Shown here: piece by piece, positions 32,867-41,315 of the stretch
How positions within the stretch are numbered: position 1 is the stretch's first letter
Layout: each line of letters starts with the position of its first letter
DNA from: Thermococcus sp. 4557
GTDB taxonomy: Archaea > Methanobacteriota_B > Thermococci > Thermococcales > Thermococcaceae
Assembly: GCF_000221185.1 (NCBI RefSeq)
Contig: NC_015865.1
Coordinates: forward strand, 806,001-870,000
Reading direction: 5' to 3'
Length of the DNA: 64,000 nt
Notes under the pieces: generated by a model
What the model was told of the DNA's origin: nothing
Database searches by the model: none
Seen by the model: the letters and a program-made list of their open reading frames with translations, nothing else
Translations under genes and position numbers: made by a program

Positions 32867-35218
32867 ATGAGCGAATACAAGTTTATAAAGTGGTTTGAGG
32901 ACCTCAGGAAGACCGACGTTCCCCTCGTCGGTGGAAAGGGTGCCAACCTCGGAGAAATGACCAACGCGGGAATACCCGTCCCGCCCGGATTCTGTGTTAC
33001 CGCCGAGGCCTACAAGTACTTCGTCGAGAACGTTAAGCTTGAGGACGGTACCGTTCTCCAGGACTGGATTATGGGCGTCATCGCCGAGACCAACGTTGAT
33101 GACAGCAAGCAGCTCCAGGAGAACACCGCCAAGATCAGGCAGAAGATTATCGAGCTCCCGATGCTCCCCGAGATAGCCAAGGAGATTGAGGACGCTTACA
33201 AGAAGCTCAGCGCCAGGTACAACAAGGACGCCGTTTACGTCGCCGTTAGGAGCTCCGCTACCGCCGAGGACCTTCCCGAGGCCAGCTTCGCCGGCCAGCA
33301 GGAGACCTACCTCGACGTCTACGGCGTTGACGACGTCATAGACAAGGTCAAGAAGTGCTGGGCCAGCCTCTGGACCGCGAGAGCTACCTTCTACAGGGCC
33401 AAGCAGGGCTTCGACCACAGCAAGGTTTACCTCAGCGCCGTCGTCCAGAAGATGGTCAACAGCGAGACCAGCGGTGTCATGTTCACCGCCAACCCGGTCA
33501 CCAACGACAGGAGCGAGATAATGATCAACGCCGCCTGGGGCCTCGGTGAGGCCGTCGTCAGCGGCAGCGTTTCCCCGGACGAGTACATCGTCGAGAAGGG
33601 CACCTGGAAGATAAAGGAGAAGTACATCGCCAAGAAGGAGGTCATGGTCGTCCGCAACCCGGAGACCGGCAAGGGCACCGTTTACGTCAAGGTCGCCGAC
33701 CACCTCGGCCCAGAGTGGGTTGAGAAGCAGGTTCTCACCGAGGAGCAGATCATCGAGGTCGCCAAGATCGGTGCCAAGATTGAGGAGCACTACGGCTGGC
33801 CGCAGGACATTGAGTGGGCCTACGACAAGGACGACGGCAAGCTCTACATCGTCCAGTCCAGGCCGATCACCACCCTTAAGGATGAGGTTAAGGCGGAGGA
33901 GACTGAGATGACCGAGGAGATGAACGTCCTTCTCAAGGGTCTTGGAGCTTCACCCGGCGTTGGTGCCGGTAAGGTTGTCGTCATCTTCGACGCCAGCGAG
34001 ATAGACAAGGTCAAGGAGGGCGACGTCCTCGTCACCACCATGACCAACCCGGACATGGTTCCGGCCATGAAGAGGGCCAGCGCCATCGTCACCGACGAGG
34101 GCGGAAGGACCTGCCACGCCGCCATCGTCAGCCGTGAGCTCGGCATCCCGGCCGTCGTCGGTACCAAGGAGGCCACCAAGAAGCTCAAGGACGGCATGCT
34201 CGTCACCGTCGACGGTACCAGGGGTGTCGTCTACGAGGGCATAGTCAAGAGCCTCGTCAAGAAGGAAGAGGAAGAGAAGGCCGCCGGCCAGGTCGTCGTT
34301 GCCGGTGCCCCGCTCGTCACCGCCACCGAAGTCAAGGTCAACGTGTCCATGCCGGAGGTCGCCGAGCGCGCCGCCGCCACCGGCGCCGACGGTGTCGGTC
34401 TCCTCAGGGCCGAGCACATGATCCTCGGCATCGGTGCCCACCCGATCAAGTTCATCAGGGAGGGCAAGGAGGAGGAGCTTGTCGAGAAGCTCGTCGAGGG
34501 CATCAGGACCGTCGTCGAGGCCTTCTACCCGAGGCGCGTCTGGTACAGGACCCTCGACGCCCCGACCAACGAGTTCCGCGAGCTTCCGGGTGGAGAGGAG
34601 GAGCCGGACGAGAGGAACCCGATGCTCGGCTGGAGAGGAATCAGGCGCGGTCTCGACCAGCCGGAGCTCCTCAGGGCCGAGTTCAAGGCCATCAAGAGGC
34701 TCGTCGACGAGGGCTACGACAACATCGGTGTTATGCTCCCGCTCGTCAGCCACCCCGAGCAGATCAGGAAGGCCAAGGAGATCGCCATGGAGGTCGGCCT
34801 CATTCCGCACAAGGACGTCGAGTGGGGTGTCATGATCGAGACTCCCGCTTCAGCTCTCATCATCGAGGACCTCATCAAGGAGGGCATTGACTTCATCAGC
34901 TTCGGTACCAACGACCTCACCCAGTACACCCTCGCCATCGACAGGGACAACGAGCGTGTCTTCAAGCTCTACGACGAGAAGCACCCGGCAGTGCTCAAGC
35001 TCATCGAGAACGTCATCAAGACCTGCAAGAAGTACGGCGTTGAGACCAGCATCTGCGGCCAGGCCGGCAGCGACCCGAGGATGGTCAAGCTCCTCGTCAG
35101 GCTCGGCATTGACAGCGTCAGCGCCAACCCGGACGCCGTCGAGCTCGTCAGGAAGACCGTCGCCAGGGAAGAGGCCAGGCTCAGGCTTGAGGCCGCCAGG
35201 AAGGCCCTCCGCGAGTGA
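32867..35218 (+). CDS. ppsA: Phosphoenolpyruvate synthase
   Basis: Interconverts pyruvate + ATP and PEP + AMP + Pi; in Thermococcales it is needed for gluconeogenesis and probably for glycolysis. The 783-residue protein holds an ATP-grasp domain (LVGGKGANLGEM, AVRSSATAEDLPEASFAGQQ), the phospho-His domain with catalytic His in GGRTCHAAIVSRE (about residue 410), and the PEP-binding barrel (GSDPRMVKLL, ICGQAG near the end). Codons are strongly biased to GCC, GTC, AAG and GAG, a sign of very high expression, like gdhA in this window. TATA TTTTAAATATG near 32810-32820. Confidence 0.97.
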   Translation: MSEYKFIKWFEDLRKTDVPLVGGKGANLGEMTNAGIPVPPGFCVTAEAYKYFVENVKLEDGTVLQDWIMGVIAETNVDDSKQLQENTAKIRQKIIELPMLPEIAKEIEDAYKKLSARYNKDAVYVAVRSSATAEDLPEASFAGQQETYLDVYGVDDVIDKVKKCWASLWTARATFYRAKQGFDHSKVYLSAVVQKMVNSETSGVMFTANPVTNDRSEIMINAAWGLGEAVVSGSVSPDEYIVEKGTWKIKEKYIAKKEVMVVRNPETGKGTVYVKVADHLGPEWVEKQVLTEEQIIEVAKIGAKIEEHYGWPQDIEWAYDKDDGKLYIVQSRPITTLKDEVKAEETEMTEEMNVLLKGLGASPGVGAGKVVVIFDASEIDKVKEGDVLVTTMTNPDMVPAMKRASAIVTDEGGRTCHAAIVSRELGIPAVVGTKEATKKLKDGMLVTVDGTRGVVYEGIVKSLVKKEEEEKAAGQVVVAGAPLVTATEVKVNVSMPEVAERAAATGADGVGLLRAEHMILGIGAHPIKFIREGKEEELVEKLVEGIRTVVEAFYPRRVWYRTLDAPTNEFRELPGGEEEPDERNPMLGWRGIRRGLDQPELLRAEFKAIKRLVDEGYDNIGVMLPLVSHPEQIRKAKEIAMEVGLIPHKDVEWGVMIETPASALIIEDLIKEGIDFISFGTNDLTQYTLAIDRDNERVFKLYDEKHPAVLKLIENVIKTCKKYGVETSICGQAGSDPRMVKLLVRLGIDSVSANPDAVELVRKTVAREEARLRLEAARKALRE

Positions 35219-35322
35219 AGCCTTCCATCTCTCTTTTCTATCTATCTGGTATCTGTTCTTGATAGACGTTCCTAGACCAACATCACCGTTCATTAGCCCT
35301 TCAATGGATGGCTCTTTTATCC

Positions 35323-35363
35323 ACAGTAAACTTTTTATACCAACGTTTCGATAGCCATCTCAA
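35323..35363 (+). promoter_or_regulatory. Promoter of first MATE gene, shares sequence with the other two cluster promoters
   Basis: ACAGTAAACTTTTTAT (35323-35338) is repeated exactly at 36760-36775 before the DUF2334 gene. After TATA, CGTTTCGAT and the spacing to the start codon recur at the second MATE gene (TATA near 37645-37655). The start codon lies where transcription should begin, so the mRNA is near leaderless. Confidence 0.5.
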
Positions 35364-36766
35364 TGACGCGCGAAATGGAGGCAATGAGGGAGCGGATCAT
35401 CAGCGGGCCGATAGTTAAAACACTCATTCTGTTAGCCTACCCTTTAATCATAAACCAGCTCGTGCAGGTTCTCTACAACCTCACCGACACGTTCTGGCTC
35501 GGAAAGCTAGGAAGGGAGGAGTTAGCGGCACCTGGGACTGCGTGGCCCCTCGTCTGGTTCTTCATGTCCCTTGGGATGGGGTTCGCGACGGCAGGCTTCG
35601 CCTTCGTCAGCCAGTACGTCGGGGCGAGGGAGTATAAAAAAGCCAATCGTGCGGCTGGGGCGCTCTACTCCCTAATGATGCTCTTTGCAATTGTGGTTGG
35701 AGTGTTCGGCGTCATTTCGGCCCCATACCTCCTCCGTTTTATGAACGTGAGCGATAGTGTCTACCCCTACGCCCTGTCATACACGCGCATAATCTTCGCG
35801 GGGATACCCTTTTCATTCACGCTCTTCGCCTTCAACTTCCTCCTGAGGGCTATAGGCGACACCAGAACGCCGGTCAAAATAAACATAGCCACCGTACTCC
35901 TCAATCTGGTCCTGGACCCGTTCTTCATCTTTGGCTGGGGCCCCTTCCCGGAGCTGGGAGTCGTCGGTGCGGCGGTAGCCACGATGCTCTCCAACAGCCT
36001 CGGATCCGTTGTCGGTGGATACCTCCTCTTCAAGGGGAAGGTCGGGATACACCTCACGGCTCACAACCTCAAACCAGACTGGCCATTCTACACGCGCATC
36101 TTCCGCGTTGGCATACCCTCAAGCGTTGGTTCCTCGACAACGGCCCTTGGCTTCGTCATACTAACAAGGATAATCTTCACCCTCGGCGGTCAGTTCGGTG
36201 AGGCGGATGTAGCTTTTGCCACATACTCCATAACCAACAGGCTAACCAACTTCATGTTCGCCTTTTCCGATGGAATAAGCATGGCGATGGGGACGATGAT
36301 CGGCCAGACGGTCGGTGCGAAGCTCTACGAGAGGGCCAAGACCATAGCCGAGAAAACGATGGTGATAAACTTCACGATCCTCAGTGCGGGAACGCTCCTG
36401 TTCGCGCTTTTCCGCGTCGAGATATTCAGGTTCTTCATCAACGACCCGGCGATAATAGCCGAGAGCGCCAAGGTGGTGAAGTACTTCTCCGCCTCACTCC
36501 CGTTTTTCGGAATATTTTCCGCTGTAGAGAACGTCTTCAGGAGTGCGGGACACACAAAGAAGAGCATGGTAATTGACATGTTCCGCCTCTGGGTGCTCAG
36601 GCTTCCGCTGAGCTACGGCCTCGGAATCCTTATGAAGGACACCGCAGGAATGTGGCTGGGGATGGGTCTGAGCAACGTTCTCGGTGCGGTTGTTGCGCTC
36701 GCCTGGTTCCTGACAGGAAGCTGGATGAGCCGCATCATAGAGGAGGACCACTCCCCAGGACAGTAA
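35363..36766 (+). CDS. MATE family multidrug/metabolite exporter
   Basis: A 467-residue antiporter of about twelve helices. It begins with the family stretch GPIVKTLILLAYPLIINQLVQ and continues with YNLTDTFWLGKLGREELAAPG, which carries the conserved Asp of helix 1. Residues 115-180 and 330-400 are the matching halves, each with RxxxxxxGDTRTPVK-like or SAGHTKKS-like segments. It is paralogous to the gene at 37679; the pair flanks a DUF2334 gene and all three promoters share elements. Efflux substrate unknown. The start at ATG 35363 has no ribosome site and lies at the expected transcription start. Confidence 0.88.
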   Translation: MTREMEAMRERIISGPIVKTLILLAYPLIINQLVQVLYNLTDTFWLGKLGREELAAPGTAWPLVWFFMSLGMGFATAGFAFVSQYVGAREYKKANRAAGALYSLMMLFAIVVGVFGVISAPYLLRFMNVSDSVYPYALSYTRIIFAGIPFSFTLFAFNFLLRAIGDTRTPVKINIATVLLNLVLDPFFIFGWGPFPELGVVGAAVATMLSNSLGSVVGGYLLFKGKVGIHLTAHNLKPDWPFYTRIFRVGIPSSVGSSTTALGFVILTRIIFTLGGQFGEADVAFATYSITNRLTNFMFAFSDGISMAMGTMIGQTVGAKLYERAKTIAEKTMVINFTILSAGTLLFALFRVEIFRFFINDPAIIAESAKVVKYFSASLPFFGIFSAVENVFRSAGHTKKSMVIDMFRLWVLRLPLSYGLGILMKDTAGMWLGMGLSNVLGAVVALAWFLTGSWMSRIIEEDHSPGQ

Positions 36767-36800
36767 ACTTTTTATCATTTGGATGCAGAGTATCACCCGG
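36760..36800 (+). promoter_or_regulatory. Promoter of the DUF2334 gene overlapping the MATE stop
   Basis: The TATA element CTTTTTATC lies inside an ACAGTAAACTTTTTAT copy that includes the MATE stop codon. The GTG at 36800 falls about 25 bases downstream, so a leaderless start is likely; it also removes the unlikely residues before the membrane helix. Confidence 0.45.
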
Positions 36801-37645
36801 TGAACCCCTTGGGGACCAGGCACCTCGCACTCATGCTCATCATCCTGGCCGTTCTGGCGGTCGTGGCAGGGAGCGTCACCCACAACGCCCCGTACACTCC
36901 ACCCCCGGACGGGGGATTTTCTCGCCACACAGACCAAAACGAGGGCGTCCTGGGAATCACGGTCAGAAAAGAGGAACGAAAAACCAACAACGAGCCGCCA
37001 TTAATCCTCGTCCACGACGTCACCCCGTACTACTTCGAGGACATCAGGCAGATTATAGCGGTTCTCGATGAGTACAACTGCTCAAACTCCACTATCCTCT
37101 TTGTCATTCCCGTCTTCGACACAACCCACTACGGGGACGAGTGGAGCCTCCGGAATCACCCGGATTTTGTGAACTATCTCCATGAACTCCAGCGGAGGGG
37201 CTACCGGGTGGAGCTCCACGGCTACGGGCACACCTACCACGAGTTCAACTGCTCCTACGAGACGGCGAACGAGAAGCTCGACAACGCCACCGCCCTGATG
37301 AGCTCCCTCGGGTTCAGCAACCTCACCCTTTTCCTCCCGCCCGCTTGGGCGCTCAACAACGAATCCCTCCGGGCCATTCTGGAGCACAACCTCACCGTTG
37401 TCATGCCCAACTGGCTCATACTCCCCAACGGAACCCGGCAGAGGATATGGAACCGTGAGTACACGTGGTACATAGGCGAGAGCCAGGTGGACGACAGACT
37501 GTCCGTCGCCCTCCATGACTACAGGAAAACCTCCGAGGAGGGGATTCCCTTCTACCTCTCGGTTCATCCCGGGGTGGTCAACTACGGGGGCGGACTTGAC
37601 TTCCTGAGGGCGTTTTTGAGGACAACCTGCGACCAAAAATCATAA
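36800..37645 (+). CDS. DUF2334 polysaccharide-deacetylase-like protein, membrane anchored
   Basis: A 281-residue protein with one N-terminal membrane helix (LALMLIILAVLAVVAGS) and an outside domain of the NodB/DUF2334 type. LILVHDVTPYYFEDI holds the Asp of motif 1, and VELHGYGHTYHEFNC holds the HxxxH-type metal ligands. Further on, LFLPPAWALNNESL and FYLSVHPGV supply the later motifs. A hydrolase acting on acetylated sugars outside the cell is likely. I use GTG 36800. It sits between two MATE genes, each with its own promoter of similar build. Confidence 0.78.
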   Translation: MNPLGTRHLALMLIILAVLAVVAGSVTHNAPYTPPPDGGFSRHTDQNEGVLGITVRKEERKTNNEPPLILVHDVTPYYFEDIRQIIAVLDEYNCSNSTILFVIPVFDTTHYGDEWSLRNHPDFVNYLHELQRRGYRVELHGYGHTYHEFNCSYETANEKLDNATALMSSLGFSNLTLFLPPAWALNNESLRAILEHNLTVVMPNWLILPNGTRQRIWNREYTWYIGESQVDDRLSVALHDYRKTSEEGIPFYLSVHPGVVNYGGGLDFLRAFLRTTCDQKS

Positions 37646-37678
37646 ACCTTTTATAGCAGCGTTTCGATTGCGGTCTGA

Positions 37679-39118
37679 GTGAAGATGAAGGGCGAGAAAA
37701 TCCAGAGAATGAGGGACCAGATACTGAACGGCCCGATAGAGAGAACCCTCCTCATCCTCGCGGGCCCGCTCATAGTAAACAACCTGGTTCAGGTGGTGTA
37801 CAACATAACGGACACCTTCTGGCTGGGCAAGCTCGGGAGGGAGGCGCTCTCAGCCCCGGGAACGGTCTGGCCGATAATAGGAACGCTGATGGCCCTCGGG
37901 ATGGGCTTCACAACGGCGGGCTTCGCCTTCGTGGGACAGTACATAGGTGCCGAGGAGTACGAGAAGGCAAACCGCTCCGCGGGGGCGCTCTACTCACTCA
38001 TGACGCTCTTCTCGGTCGCCACAGCCATAGTGGCCCTTCTGATTCTCCCCTATGCCCTCCGCTTTATGCGCGTGAGCGAGAACGTCTACCCCTACTCCCT
38101 GACCTACGCCACCATAGTTTTCCTTGGACTGCCGTTCTCCTTCGCGTTCATGGCCTTTGGTGCCCTCATGAGGGCCGCGGGCGACACAAAGACGCCCGTC
38201 AAGATAACGCTCCTCACAGTGCTGATAAACATAATCCTGGACCCCCTCTTCATCTTCGGCTGGCTGGGCTTTCCTGAGCTCGGCGTGGCCGGGGCGGCGC
38301 TGGCGACGGTTATAGCCAACGTCGTCGGAGCGGCCATTGGACTCTACCTCCTCTTCACGGACCGCGTTGGGATAAGCCTGAGCATTGAGAGCCTCAAGCC
38401 CGACTTCGAATTTTACGGAAAGCTCTTCAGGGTCGGCCTCCCATCGAGTATAGGCCAGTCCGCAAACAGCTTTGGATTCGTGATACTCACAAGGATTATC
38501 TTCGGCTTCGGCGACGTTACCTACGCCGCCTACACCATAACCACCCGCCTCGTGAACTTCCTGACCGGCATATCGAGGGGTATAAGCATGGCGATGGGAA
38601 CCATGATAGCCCAGAACGTCGGGGCGGAGAACTACGGGAGGGCAAAGAAGATAGCGGAGAGGACGATGGCCATAAACTTCGCGATAGCCAGTCTTGCCGT
38701 GGCCGTCATTGGACTCTTCCGCGTCGAGATATTCCGCTTCTTCCTGAACGATCCTGAGGTCATCAGGGAGAGCGCGGTGGTTCTCAAGTACTTCCTGATC
38801 TCCGTGCCCTTCTTCAACGGCATCTTCATAGTCGTGAACAGAACCTTCAGCTCCGCAGGTCATACCAAGAAGAGTATGGCCCTGGGAATATTCCGCCTCT
38901 GGGGCCTGAGGATTCCGCTCAGCTACGCCTTCGGCTACGTAGGGGCCATCACAGTCCTGGGAATCACGATACCCCTCGCGGAGCTCTTCGACTTCACGAG
39001 TAAGGGTGTGTTCTTCGGCATGGGGATGAGCAACTTCATAGCGGCGATAGTGGCCCTTGCCTGGTTCCTGCGCGGCACCTGGATGAAGCGCATTATCGGG
39101 GAAGAGTCAAAAAAGTGA
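37679..39118 (+). CDS. MATE family exporter, paralogue of the gene at 35363
   Basis: A 479-residue transporter aligning throughout with the first MATE gene (GPIERTLLILAGPLIVNNLVQ; YNITDTFWLGKLGREALSAPG; GDTKTPVKIT; SAGHTKKSMA). About twelve helices; an extra loop near residue 430 is the main difference. I take the GTG at 37679, which aligns with the ATG of the paralogue and lies at the expected transcription start after CTTTTATAG. The ATG at 37685 is an alternative. A recent-looking duplication with its regulatory region. Substrate unknown. Confidence 0.87.
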   Translation: MKMKGEKIQRMRDQILNGPIERTLLILAGPLIVNNLVQVVYNITDTFWLGKLGREALSAPGTVWPIIGTLMALGMGFTTAGFAFVGQYIGAEEYEKANRSAGALYSLMTLFSVATAIVALLILPYALRFMRVSENVYPYSLTYATIVFLGLPFSFAFMAFGALMRAAGDTKTPVKITLLTVLINIILDPLFIFGWLGFPELGVAGAALATVIANVVGAAIGLYLLFTDRVGISLSIESLKPDFEFYGKLFRVGLPSSIGQSANSFGFVILTRIIFGFGDVTYAAYTITTRLVNFLTGISRGISMAMGTMIAQNVGAENYGRAKKIAERTMAINFAIASLAVAVIGLFRVEIFRFFLNDPEVIRESAVVLKYFLISVPFFNGIFIVVNRTFSSAGHTKKSMALGIFRLWGLRIPLSYAFGYVGAITVLGITIPLAELFDFTSKGVFFGMGMSNFIAAIVALAWFLRGTWMKRIIGEESKK

Positions 39119-39187
39119 TACACTGACGGCGGAAATTGGCAGGCGGAAGTCTAATAAACCCCTCGCCGAAGGGGTTTCGGTGAGAGC

Positions 39188-39856
39188 ATGAAGAGGGACG
39201 AACGCTGGGAAGGTGTTTACTCCTTTGAGGACAGCCCCTTCATCATGGAAATACTGACGGAGCTCAGGGACGAGAGAACAGGGCCGATAGCCTTCAGAAA
39301 GGGCCTCGTTAAGCTCGGCCGCTACATGGCCTACGAGCTGACGAAGACCATGGAGGTCGAGAAGGTCCCCATAAAGACCCCGCTCGAAGAAACCGAGGGG
39401 ACGCTCATAAAGGACAGGCGCAACGTTATCATAATCACGGTTCTCCGCGCGGCGATACCACTCATGGAAGGTCTCATTAAGGTTCTCGACCACTCCAGGG
39501 TCGGCATCGTATCCGCCTCCCGCGGCAAGGCCCCCAAGTTCGAGATAGAGATGAAGTACGTTAAGGTGCCCCAGGTAAAGCCCGAGGACACGGTTATCAT
39601 AGCGGACCCCATGATAGCGACCGGCTCAACCCTCATCAAGGTTCTCGACGAGGTCAGGAAGTACGGGGATGCCAAGCGCTACGTCATAGTTGGGGTCCTG
39701 GCAGCGCCGGAGGGAATAAGCAGGATAAAGGAAGCCCACCCGGACGTTGAGATATTCGTGGCCGCGATAGACAGGGAGCTGAACGAGAAGGGCTATATCC
39801 TCCCAGGCCTCGGCGATGCCGGCGACAGGGCCTTTGGTGCGCCGATAAAACTCTAA
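39188..39856 (+). CDS. upp: Uracil phosphoribosyltransferase
   Basis: Salvages uracil to UMP with PRPP. The 222-residue product has the PRPP motif [14 protein letters not shown] near residue 137. Upstream is [14 protein letters not shown], and the uracil-binding end reads [15 protein letters not shown]. All are diagnostic of UPRT. A GGTGAGAGC site precedes the ATG. It follows the second MATE gene by about 70 bases and is followed by a T-rich stretch and tRNA-Leu, so it is probably a single-gene unit. Confidence 0.96.
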   Translation: MKRDERWEGVYSFEDSPFIMEILTELRDERTGPIAFRKGLVKLGRYMAYELTKTMEVEKVPIKTPLEETEGTLIKDRRNVIIITVLRAAIPLMEGLIKVLDHSRVGIVSASRGKAPKFEIEMKYVKVPQVKPEDTVIIADPMIATGSTLIKVLDEVRKYGDAKRYVIVGVLAAPEGISRIKEAHPDVEIFVAAIDRELNEKGYILPGLGDAGDRAFGAPIKL

Positions 39857-39860
39857 CGCC

Positions 39861-39880
39861 CTTTACATATTCTTTTTCAC
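39861..39880 (+). terminator. T-rich terminator candidate after upp
   Basis: Pyrimidine/T-rich tract including TCTTTTTC directly after the upp stop; no stem. Confidence 0.35.
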
Positions 39881-39953
39881 TCAAAGCCCTAACGGGACAG
39901 AGTTTAGTTAAGTTTATAAATCAGAGGTTGGTTATTTTCCTTGGCCCTCGTGA

Positions 39954-40041
39954 GCGGGGGTTGCCGAGCCTGGTCAAAGGCGGTGGACTCAAGATCCACT
40001 CCCGCAGGGGTTCAGGGGTTCAAATCCCCTCCCCCGCACCA
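39954..40041 (+). tRNA. tRNA-Leu (anticodon CAA)
   Basis: An 88-base class II tRNA with encoded CCA. The acceptor stem GCGGGGG pairs with CCCCCGC, followed by A and CCA. The anticodon loop CTCAAGA gives anticodon CAA, reading TTG codons. There is a long variable arm (CCCGCAGGGG region) and a T arm with GGTTCAAATCC. No intron. A TATA element (GTTTATAAATC, about 39912-39922) lies about 35 bases upstream. No integrated element follows: the next 170 bases hold only a short imperfect hairpin (TTTGCCTTCGCAAAG) and no gene. Confidence 0.96.
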
Positions 40042-40213
40042 TTGAAACTTTGCCTTCGCAAAGCTTCAGCGTTGACGGAAAGAGTGCGTGCAATTCTAAA
40101 AACGCGTGTCTTCTAAGTGGGTTACGCTCCAATTGTCAATCTAATAGCGTTTCAGTGCTGACGATGGTATGCCCGAACAAGAGCCAAAATGAGACCTGCA
40201 AAAAAGAAAAACC

Positions 40214-40897
40214 TCAGCGCTCGAGCCTCTTGACGCCTTCCCTCGTGCCGACGAGGACTATGTCGGCTATGTCCGCGAAGATGCCGTTCTCAACGACGCC
40301 CGGAATGTTGTTGAGCTCTATCTCAAGGTCGAGCGGGTCGTCTATGCGGTGGAACCTGGCGTCGAGTATGAAGTTGCCGTTGTCAGTAACAACCGGCCCA
40401 TCCTTCCTGCTCGCCATCCTCAGCTCTGCCGTCGCGTTGAAGACCTCTATCTCCTCGGCTATGGCGCGCCATGCGGCCGGAATGACCTCGATGGGAACCG
40501 GCATCCTCTGGCCGAGCCTCTCGACGAGCTTGCTCTCGTCAACGAGGACGAGGAAAGTTCCTGCCCGGTACTCGATTATCTTCTCCATGGTGAGCGCCGC
40601 ACCGCGGCCCTTGATGAGGTTGAGGTTGGGATCAACCTCGTCAGCGCCATCGACGGCTATGTCTATCGCATCGACCTCGTCCAGGCCGACAACGGGTACG
40701 CCGTTCTCGAGGGCGAGGAGCCTCGCCTGATACGAAGTCGGGACGCCGTAGACGTCCTCAAGCTCCTCCTCCATGATGAGCTTGCCGAGGTACTCGATGA
40801 AGTAGGCCGTGGTCGAGCCGGTGCCGAGGCCAACTATCATGTCGTCCTCAATGAACTTCAGGGCCTCTTTGGCGACGGACCTTTTGAGTTCCTCCAT
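40214..40897 (-). CDS. rpiA: Ribose-5-phosphate isomerase A
   Basis: Interconverts ribose-5-phosphate and ribulose-5-phosphate; in Thermococcales it joins the reverse ribulose monophosphate pathway to nucleotide synthesis. The 227-residue product has VGLGTGSTTAYFIEYL (phosphate loop), DGADEVDPNLNLIKGRGAA with the catalytic Asp/Lys, and VTDNGNFILDARF. GGGGTGATCC precedes the ATG. It lies four bases after the upstream membrane-protein gene, so both are on one message. Confidence 0.96.
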   Translation of the reverse strand: MEELKRSVAKEALKFIEDDMIVGLGTGSTTAYFIEYLGKLIMEEELEDVYGVPTSYQARLLALENGVPVVGLDEVDAIDIAVDGADEVDPNLNLIKGRGAALTMEKIIEYRAGTFLVLVDESKLVERLGQRMPVPIEVIPAAWRAIAEEIEVFNATAELRMASRKDGPVVTDNGNFILDARFHRIDDPLDLEIELNNIPGVVENGIFADIADIVLVGTREGVKRLER

Positions 40898-40901
40898 AGG
40901 A

Positions 40902-41270
40902 TCACCCCACGGAAGTCAGGTTGCAGGTCACGGTGGCGTTTCCGTTCACCACCATCTTGTACAGCAGGCTCTGATTGGAGTAGCACTGCGGGGTAAAGCT
41001 GGTCATGAGTGAATAGCTGAGCATCGTGAAGTAGAGCCAGAACAGCGCCCAGCCCCAGAAGGCCTTCTTGAGCACTGCCCGCTCCTCTGGTATCTCGGGC
41101 GGCAGTCCCTTGATGACCGCGAGCACGAACCTGTCGATGATGAAGTACAGGGCCAGGCCTATGAGCCACCCATACTGTATCTTAGCCGCAGCCACTCCGC
41201 TGATTATCCCTGTTATGACCCCCCATAGATAAACCGTGAGTGAAAATTTATGCTCGATAGCCAGTTCCAC
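40902..41270 (-). CDS. Small membrane protein upstream of rpiA
   Basis: A protein of about 122 residues with three or four membrane helices (TVYLWGVITGIISGVAAA; GWLIGLALYFIIDRFVLAVI; WALFWLYFTMLSYSL). Its outside C-terminus carries two cysteines and sequons. I start at GTG 41270, which is spaced from AGGTGA; the GTG at 41279 lies in that site. Probably co-transcribed with rpiA. No family is recognised with confidence. Confidence 0.7.
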   Translation of the reverse strand: MELAIEHKFSLTVYLWGVITGIISGVAAAKIQYGWLIGLALYFIIDRFVLAVIKGLPPEIPEERAVLKKAFWGWALFWLYFTMLSYSLMTSFTPQCYSNQSLLYKMVVNGNATVTCNLTSVG

Positions 41271-41315
41271 ATTCTTCACCTACGACTAGCTTTTAAAAGG
41301 GGCTTTAAAACCTTT

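Noticed and set aside
39954-40213. tRNA-Leu as attachment site of an integrated element
   Set aside because: No integrase gene, no repeat of the tRNA 3' end, and ordinary genes (rpiA) follow.
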